A stretch of 11,186 bases of DNA, taken from positions 1 to 11,186 of the forward strand of contig JALQUL010000056.1 of the NCBI GenBank assembly GCA_023260735.1, read 5' to 3'. The position numbers were made by a program, and so were the translations under genes. The notes below the pieces were generated by a model. It saw only the letters and a program-made list of their open reading frames with translations, did no database searches and was not told where the DNA came from. The first letter of the stretch is position 1; every line of letters begins with the position of its first letter. Below are positions 6,897 to 11,186 of this stretch, in pieces. This stretch comes from Limnohabitans sp. Lineage in GTDB: Bacteria > Pseudomonadota > Gammaproteobacteria > Burkholderiales > Burkholderiaceae_C.

Positions 6897-7262
6897 TTAA
6901 CTCCCTCTATAGGTGGAATAACTCCAAGGGCTGACCAATAAAGGCACATGATAGTGTTGATCCTCAAAAGCCACACCAAAATCTAAATGCACCATTTCTA
7001 AAAAATTAGGATCTGGCAAAACTACTCCTTTATTGGCAAAGTAGCTAGCCACATCAAACTCCAACCTATAACGGCCTTTGCTTAACGATTGGTGATCAAT
7101 TAACAAACCATCTGGATTTCTGCCATCGGCGTTTAAATTAAATTTTTTAACTAAGATAAACTCTGAAGCTGCCATGTAGCCATTTAACTGATAAAGTGCC
7201 ACTTGCATACCAGCCGCTGGACATCCATTCATGGTGTCCAAAACATGTGTACTCAAACCCAT
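6897..7262 (-). CDS. uraH: 5-hydroxyisourate hydrolase (transthyretin-like)
   Basis: A 121-residue enzyme that hydrolyses 5-hydroxyisourate, the unstable product of urate oxidation, to OHCU. The N-terminal motif LSTHVLDTMNGCPAAGM (residues 3-19), HYHVPLLVSPWSYSTYRGS at the C-terminus (103-121) and the family-diagnostic YRGS ending leave no doubt. Expected catalytic residues are present as His6, Arg48 and His105. There is no signal peptide, so it is cytoplasmic. The longest frame starts at a GTG at 7268, but the AGGAG site abuts that codon and sits five bases before the ATG at 7262, so the ATG is chosen. It is the first gene of the urate block, divergent from the GntR regulator gene, with a promoter whose -35 lies in the shared palindrome. 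Confidence 0.95.
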   Translation of the reverse strand: MGLSTHVLDTMNGCPAAGMQVALYQLNGYMAASEFILVKKFNLNADGRNPDGLLIDHQSLSKGRYRLEFDVASYFANKGVVLPDPNFLEMVHLDFGVAFEDQHYHVPLLVSPWSYSTYRGS

Positions 7263-7339
7263 AACCACTCCTAAATAAACTTTTTAACCCGAAATTAATT
7301 TTTTGGAACTATTTGAGACTTTTTTCTTGCCGATTTAAA

Positions 7340-7369
7340 ATTCTACAATTCATAAAGCTAAAGTGTATA
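7340..7369 (-). promoter_or_regulatory. Promoter of the uraH-xdhC-puuD block
   Basis: On the minus strand -35 TATACA (7369-7364, four of six consensus bases), an 18-base spacer and -10 TAGAAT (7345-7340, five of six). Transcription would start near 7333, leaving about 70 bases before the uraH ATG. The -35 lies inside the 16-bp palindrome, so binding there should block this promoter. Confidence 0.5.
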
Positions 7370-7375
7370 CACTTT
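7360..7375. promoter_or_regulatory. Operator candidate for the GntR regulator: perfect 16-bp palindrome
   Basis: AAAGTGTATACACTTT is perfectly self-complementary, with the TGT-N-ACA-type half-sites common to FadR-subfamily GntR operators. It lies 26 bases before the regulator's own ATG and contains the -35 boxes of both divergent promoters. I found no second GTATAC palindrome in the window. The operator role is inferred from position and symmetry. Confidence 0.65.
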
Positions 7376-7394
7376 TTTCAATTAGCGATATAGT
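7366..7394 (+). promoter_or_regulatory. Promoter of the GntR regulator gene, predicted leaderless transcript
   Basis: -35 TATACA (7366-7371), a 17-base spacer and -10 TATAGT (7389-7394). Counting seven bases beyond the -10 places the transcription start at 7401, the A of the ATG. The absence of any Shine-Dalgarno sequence before that ATG agrees with a leaderless mRNA. Confidence 0.45.
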
Positions 7395-7400
7395 CAAAGC

Positions 7401-8066
7401 ATGGAACCATCATCTACTACTGTTATTGTGAAAGCGCTCACTAAAGCGATTGTTGAGCACCGTTTATTGCCTGGTAGCAAATTAGTTGAACAAAAACTAG
7501 CCGATCATTTTGGAGTTTCTAGGACTTTAGTGAGGCAGGCACTACTGCAACTGTCGCAACATCAATTAGTTAGCCTAGAACCCGCTAGAGGGGCGTTTGT
7601 GGCCGCACCTTCGGTCGATGAAGCTAGGCAGGTATTTGCCGTACGTAAAATGTTAGAAACCGAAATGGTTAGAGCCTTTATTCAAGTGGTAGATGACAAT
7701 AAAATCGCCAACCTCAGAGAACACGTGGCGCAAGAAAGAATTGCCATCGAGCAAGAAGATGCGCCTGGCAGAACCGAGCTTTTAGGCGACTTTCATGTCA
7801 GAATGGCCGAACTCATGGAAAATGAAGTCTTAGCACAACTACTCAGTCAGCTAATTTCAAGATGCTCACTCATTACTTTAATGTACCAAACCTCTAGTGC
7901 AGCCGCTACTTCTAACGATGACCATGTACAAATTGTGAATGCTTTAGCCGATAAAAACGAGACCCTTGCGGTGCGGCTCATGCAAGAACATTTGCACACC
8001 GTTGAAAAAAATCTTACGTTTGATCGTAAACTACCAAGCTATGATCTGGCAACTGCACTGGCTTAA
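7401..8066 (+). CDS. GntR-family (FadR subfamily) regulator of the urate cluster
   Basis: A 221-residue transcription factor. The winged helix-turn-helix occupies about residues 8-68, with KLADHFGVSRTLVRQALLQL as the recognition core and RGAF in the wing. An all-helical FCD ligand domain follows (about 74-205), with histidines at 132 (GDFHVRMAE), 175 (DDHVQIVNAL) and 197 (QEHLHTVE) in the places that usually bind a metal. The aspartate of the common D-x3-H arrangement is not at the expected spot, though Asp130 is close. It is divergent from uraH and overlies a palindromic operator, so it probably represses itself and the urate genes, relieved by a purine breakdown metabolite; the effector is a guess from context. 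There is no ribosome-binding site, in line with a leaderless message. Confidence 0.88.
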   Translation: MEPSSTTVIVKALTKAIVEHRLLPGSKLVEQKLADHFGVSRTLVRQALLQLSQHQLVSLEPARGAFVAAPSVDEARQVFAVRKMLETEMVRAFIQVVDDNKIANLREHVAQERIAIEQEDAPGRTELLGDFHVRMAELMENEVLAQLLSQLISRCSLITLMYQTSSAAATSNDDHVQIVNALADKNETLAVRLMQEHLHTVEKNLTFDRKLPSYDLATALA

Positions 8067-8234
8067 CAAATAGTTTGCAATTAAGTCAATAAGAGATTAA
8101 GCAATTAGTTTTCTCAAATTTATTGAGGCTGTTTATTCCGTATTTTGTTGCTTACAGCAGCTTCTCGTAATTTAATCCCCAAGATTGATCCTTCACTATC
8201 TTAGTCCATCAATCAATTATTTATTTTCAAAGTT

Positions 8235-8870
8235 ATGGCCATATTTTTAAAAGGCTTTTTAATAGCCCTTGGTTTAATTGCTGCTATTGGTGCACAAAAT
8301 TTACATGTATTAAAGCAAGGTTTATTAGGCAGATACGCATTTACAGTGGCTATGGTATGTTGTATATGTGATTGGATTTTAATTACCCTAGGGGTATTGG
8401 GTTTAGGACGTAGCATTTCGCAAATGCCCATGGCAAGCATTGCTTTGGCTTTGGTAGGTGCTGCATTTTTAGCTTGGTATAGTTATTTAGCCCTTATTAA
8501 AGTAATCAAAGGGACTAGTAAATTAGAGGCCGATGAAGCAGAACAAGGCATGCCCCCTTCTTTAAAAGCCACTATTGGCTTAACCTTGGCGCTTACTTTG
8601 TTAAACCCACATGTTTACCTTGATACCGTGGTGTTACTCGGTAGTGTAGCAGCGTCAGTACCCGCCTCTTTGCAAATCAATTTTTTGCTAGGTGCAGCAA
8701 GTGCTTCTTTGGTTTGGTTTTTATCTTTAGCCTTAGCTGCCAAATTATTAAGGCCTGTTTTTGTGAAACCCTTGGCTTGGCAAATTTTAGATTCTATTAC
8801 TGCAGTGGTAATGGCTTGGATTAGTGTTTCATTGTTGACGTTTGCTTATCAATTAATTCAAACCAATTAA
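8235..8870 (+). CDS. argO: ArgO-type arginine/lysine exporter (LysE family)
   Basis: A 211-residue inner-membrane exporter, the same length as E. coli ArgO. GAQNLHVLKQGLLGRY (19-34) corresponds to the GPQN-FVMNQG region of ArgO, and TLLNPHVYLDTVVLLGS (121-137) is the family hallmark loop; about five or six hydrophobic helices surround these. The ATG has only a weak AAAG upstream. The usual LysR-type regulator ArgP/LysG is not adjacent; the GntR gene lies 168 bases upstream on the same strand, with no clear terminator or promoter between, so they may share transcripts. A bidirectional terminator follows 26 bases after the stop. Arginine or lysine as substrate is known for the family but not shown here. 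Confidence 0.85.
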   Translation: MAIFLKGFLIALGLIAAIGAQNLHVLKQGLLGRYAFTVAMVCCICDWILITLGVLGLGRSISQMPMASIALALVGAAFLAWYSYLALIKVIKGTSKLEADEAEQGMPPSLKATIGLTLALTLLNPHVYLDTVVLLGSVAASVPASLQINFLLGAASASLVWFLSLALAAKLLRPVFVKPLAWQILDSITAVVMAWISVSLLTFAYQLIQTN

Positions 8871-8896
8871 GCATACTTTTGATTTTAAAACCGCAA

Positions 8897-8936
8897 AATA
8901 AAAGGCTATCTACACTAAAAATAGATGGCCTTTATT
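8897..8936. terminator. Bidirectional intrinsic terminator between argO and cysA
   Basis: AAAGGC-T-ATCTA (8901-8911/8912) pairs with TAGAT-G-GCCTTT (8922-8933) through one T-G pair, around a nine-base loop, and the outer AAT/ATT can extend it past one bulged A. T-rich tracts follow on both strands, the better one (TTTTATTTT) on the minus strand. It lies 26 bases after argO and about 95 after cysA, which converge on it. Confidence 0.75.
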
Positions 8937-9031
8937 GCATTCAACACTGTACTAAGCAATTTTAGGCATTGACCATTTTAAGTTACACAATATTTACCTG
9001 TTAAGACTAATAATCATGGTCGCTAAAGCGC

Positions 9032-10120
9032 TTAGCCCTCTACAAATACACGTGCTTTTCTAGGGGTTAAAGTTAAAATATCACCTTCTTTAAATCCCAT
9101 TTCTTGGTATTTTAAAGCTGGAATTTGAGCTTCAATCACTGCATCTTTGCCAAACATAGAGGCATCTGCTGGGTCAAGTTCTAATCTTGCAATAGGTCCT
9201 ACCACAATAGCGCGGCTTAGTTTAGCCACAATACCAGTAGATCCTGCTTGATAAGGTTGTACATCTAGGTCATGGGGTCTTACATAGGCAAACGCTTTAG
9301 AGTCTTGTGTTGCACTATGCTCTGGACTAGCTAAACGAATGGCATGATGATCAGCACCAATCAACATTTCACCCTCATGAGCCCTGCCGTGAAATAAATT
9401 AACATCACCTAAAAAACCATACACAAATGGGCTAGCAGGGTGCTCCCATACCTGTTGAGGTGAACCCACTTGCTCTATTTTTCCTTGGTTCATTAACACC
9501 ACACGATCAGAAACCTCCATTGCCTCTTCTTGATCATGAGTTACAAAAATACTAGTCACATGTAAATCATCATGCAAACGTCGCAACCAACGACGCAATT
9601 CTTTACGCACTTTTGCGTCTAATGCACCAAAAGGTTCATCTAACAACAGTACTTTTGGCTCTACAGCCAAAGCCCTGGCTAATGCAATGCGCTGACGCTG
9701 GCCTCCGGACAACTGAGGTGGGTAACGGTCGGCTAACCAATCGAGTTGCACCAAGCCTAATAAGTCCATTACTTTTTGTTTAATTTGTAATTCAGAGGGA
9801 CGCTCTTTGCGGGATTTCACTCTGAGGCCAAAGGCCACATTTTCAAACACTGTCATATGCCTAAAAAGTGCATAGTGCTGAAACACAAAACCCACTTGAC
9901 GTTGACTGACATGTACGTGAGTGGTGTCCTCACCACTAAATGCAATCGTTCCTGCATCAGCTGTTTCAAGACCAGCAATAATTCTGAGCAAAGTTGTTTT
10001 GCCACAACCAGATGGGCCTAATAAAGCCAATAACTCGCCAGAGGCTATGTCTAAATTAACATTTTGCAAAGCTTGGAACTCTCCAAAACTTTTTTGAATA
10101 TTACGAATTTCAATGCTCAT
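9032..10120 (-). CDS. cysA: Sulfate/thiosulfate ABC transporter ATP-binding protein CysA
   Basis: A 362-residue cytoplasmic ATPase driving sulfate and thiosulfate import. It opens with MSIEIRNIQKSFGEFQAL, typical of CysA. Walker A GPSGCGKT is at 35-42, the Q-loop at Q81 (VFQHYALFRHMTVFENVAFG), the signature LSGGQRQRIALARA at 137-150, Walker B LLLDEP at 158-163 and the H-loop H195 in FVTHDQEEAM. VYGFLGDVNLF (233-243) and a TOBE-like C-terminal domain follow, again CysA-like. All catalytic residues are present. The ATG has a weak AAGAAAG site. It is the last gene of cysT-cysW-cysA, separated from cysW by an unusually long 79 bases containing an AT-rich hairpin. Confidence 0.94.
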   Translation of the reverse strand: MSIEIRNIQKSFGEFQALQNVNLDIASGELLALLGPSGCGKTTLLRIIAGLETADAGTIAFSGEDTTHVHVSQRQVGFVFQHYALFRHMTVFENVAFGLRVKSRKERPSELQIKQKVMDLLGLVQLDWLADRYPPQLSGGQRQRIALARALAVEPKVLLLDEPFGALDAKVRKELRRWLRRLHDDLHVTSIFVTHDQEEAMEVSDRVVLMNQGKIEQVGSPQQVWEHPASPFVYGFLGDVNLFHGRAHEGEMLIGADHHAIRLASPEHSATQDSKAFAYVRPHDLDVQPYQAGSTGIVAKLSRAIVVGPIARLELDPADASMFGKDAVIEAQIPALKYQEMGFKEGDILTLTPRKARVFVEG

Positions 10121-10154
10121 TTTTATCTTTCTTATTTATCAAAAATTTTATTTC

Positions 10155-10174
10155 AAAAATCACAACCGATTTTT
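10155..10174 (-). repeat. Small hairpin in the cysW-cysA gap
   Basis: AAAAATC (10155-10161) and GATTTTT (10168-10174) make a 7-bp stem around a six-base loop. It has one G-C pair and no clean U-tract on the minus strand, so it is a weak candidate for processing or attenuation between cysW and cysA. Confidence 0.3.
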
Positions 10175-10199
10175 TTAGAAAATGAACTAAGCCGCTCAA

Positions 10200-11102
10200 T
10201 TAGCTAGCATTTAGTTTTTCTGGTGGTAAATTGACGCTTGCTGCCAATTCACGCTGATGAAGCCACTCCACTACACTTTTAATCACCAAGGTTAATAAAG
10301 CTAATAAAGCCAACAAAGAAGCCACTGCAAATGCAGCCACTGACTGGTACTCGTTGTATAAAATTTCGACATGCAAAGGCATAGTATTGGTTTGACCTCT
10401 AATATGACCCGACACCACAGAGACTGCACCAAACTCCCCCATAGCTCTGGCATTGCACAAAATAACACCATAAATTAAGCCCCACTTAATGTTGGGCAAG
10501 GTCACATACCAAAAGGTTTGCCAACCTGATGCGCCCAGCACAATAGCAGCTTGTTCCTCTTCGGTGCCTTGTGCTTGCATTAATGGAATAAGCTCTCGTG
10601 CAATAAAAGGAAAAGTCACAAATACAGTAGCTAAAATAATGCCAGGAATTGCAAAAATAATTTTAATGTCGTGCTCTGCCAACCAAGGACCAATCCAACC
10701 TTGGGCGCCAAACATAAGCACATAAATCAAACCAGCCACCACTGGTGAAACTGAAAACGGTAAATCAATTAAGGTGGTTAAAAACGACTTTCCCCAAAAC
10801 TCATATTTAGCAATTGCCCAAGCAGCCGATATCCCAAATACCAAATTCAATGGCACAGCAACTGCAGCTGTTATAAGAGTAAGCTCAATGGCAGACCATG
10901 CATCGGGCTCTAAAAGTGACTCAAAGTAGGCACTTAAACCTTTTCTAAAAGCTTCTGCAAATACAGCGGCTAAAGGCAAGACTAAAAACAAAAACATAAA
11001 TACCAGAGCAACACCAATTAAGGTAAATCTAATCCAGCGTGGCTCGGTAATACGCTGGTTTCTAGCAACCGGCTGGATTGCCAAAGATGAAGTAGCAGCC
11101 AT
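10200..11102 (-). CDS. cysW: Sulfate/thiosulfate ABC transporter permease CysW
   Basis: A 300-residue inner-membrane permease of the sulfate importer. The first helix is at about residues 26-48, then VFAEAFRKGLSAYFESLLEP in the first periplasmic loop, a CysW hallmark. Further helices follow, with the EAA-type loop at 182-203 (EEQAAIVLGASGWQTFWYVTLP) that docks on CysA, and ARAMGEFGAVSVVSGHIRGQ at 218-237, diagnostic for CysT/CysW. A longer in-frame ATG exists at 11132, but the ATG at 11102 shares its A with the cysT stop (TAATG) and has GGGAGGT at ideal spacing, so it is the start; it gives coupled translation with cysT. The sulfate class is firm; preference for sulfate or thiosulfate depends on a binding protein not in the window. 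Confidence 0.93.
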   Translation of the reverse strand: MAATSSLAIQPVARNQRITEPRWIRFTLIGVALVFMFLFLVLPLAAVFAEAFRKGLSAYFESLLEPDAWSAIELTLITAAVAVPLNLVFGISAAWAIAKYEFWGKSFLTTLIDLPFSVSPVVAGLIYVLMFGAQGWIGPWLAEHDIKIIFAIPGIILATVFVTFPFIARELIPLMQAQGTEEEQAAIVLGASGWQTFWYVTLPNIKWGLIYGVILCNARAMGEFGAVSVVSGHIRGQTNTMPLHVEILYNEYQSVAAFAVASLLALLALLTLVIKSVVEWLHQRELAASVNLPPEKLNAS

Positions 11103-11186
11103 TACACACCTCCCGAACGACGACGTTGCCATGCTTGAAGCGCATTAATTAGCAACAATAAAATAAACGAAAAACACAGCATGACC
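11102..11186 (-). CDS. cysT: Sulfate/thiosulfate ABC transporter permease CysT/CysU, C-terminal end
   Basis: Only the last 27 codons are present; the gene continues past the right edge. They encode the final hydrophobic helix and a basic tail, FSFILLLLINALQAWQRRR, matching the usual end of CysT (CysU): a leucine-rich helix, an INxLQ-W turn and several arginines. It stops in a TAATG overlap with cysW. Gene order cysT-cysW-cysA supports the identification, which would be weak from 27 residues alone. Confidence 0.8.
   Translation of the reverse strand, partial: VMLCFSFILLLLINALQAWQRRRSGGV

Noticed and set aside
6768..6941. 57-codon open frame on the plus strand across the xdhC-uraH gap
   Set aside because: It has no ATG, no ribosome-binding site and runs antisense into the end of the well-supported uraH gene.
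8113..8127. CTCAA-ATTTA-TTGAG hairpin after the GntR gene
   Set aside because: The stem is only five pairs with no proper T-tract, so it is too weak to call a terminator.
8213..8440. Minus-strand open frame of 75 codons
   Set aside because: It is antisense to the start of the argO gene, shows no family motif, and argO on the plus strand is unmistakable.
11103..11132. Longer cysW start at 11132
   Set aside because: It lies inside the cysT reading frame; the ATG at 11102 has a strong GGGAGGT site and the TAATG coupling expected for this operon.
1..11186. CRISPR arrays, insertion sequences, tRNA or rRNA genes
   Set aside because: I saw no regularly spaced repeats, transposase genes with terminal repeats, or tRNA/rRNA signatures in the read.

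Overview
The window reads as a chromosomal segment of an AT-rich Gram-negative bacterium, most likely a betaproteobacterium of the Burkholderiales/Alcaligenaceae type. That placement is inferred from the gene set: a PuuD-type cytochrome c urate hydroxylase next to XdhC, a CysT-CysW-CysA sulfate importer, and PotF-like and ArgO/RhtB transporters. It was not tested by any search. Coding density is high, no intergenic gap exceeds about 235 bases, and I see no IS element, prophage, CRISPR array, tRNA or rRNA.

Layout from left to right. (1) 1-3600, minus strand: a polyamine-type ABC importer in transcription order binding protein, ATPase, permease, permease, the last cut by the window edge. A well-placed sigma70-type promoter precedes the binding-protein gene, and a strong intrinsic terminator lies between it and the ATPase. 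(2) 3686-4339, minus: a RhtB/LysE-family exporter with an 18-bp palindrome just upstream. (3) 4556-7262, minus: a urate-oxidation block with 5-hydroxyisourate hydrolase, then XdhC, then the membrane urate hydroxylase PuuD with a C-terminal cytochrome c domain. A FadR-type GntR regulator is divergent from it at 7401-8066. (4) 8235-8870, plus: an ArgO-type arginine/lysine exporter, closed by a bidirectional terminator shared with the converging cys operon. (5) 9032-11186, minus: the sulfate/thiosulfate importer cysT (3' end), cysW, cysA.

How the genes work together: XdhC prepares the molybdenum cofactor for a xanthine dehydrogenase that must be encoded elsewhere. PuuD oxidises the resulting urate to 5-hydroxyisourate, passing electrons to its own c-type heme, and the hydrolase opens 5-hydroxyisourate to OHCU. 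The next enzyme (OHCU decarboxylase), allantoinase and the dehydrogenase itself are not in the window. The GntR protein is the obvious candidate regulator: one perfect 16-bp palindrome between it and the hydrolase gene contains the -35 boxes of two opposed promoters, and the regulator's own transcript is predicted to be leaderless.

Start-codon corrections made here: PuuD starts at GTG, XdhC probably at TTG, the hydroxyisourate hydrolase at an ATG two codons inside the longest frame, and CysW at an ATG overlapping the cysT stop. The least explained stretch is the 215-base gap between the hydrolase and XdhC genes.
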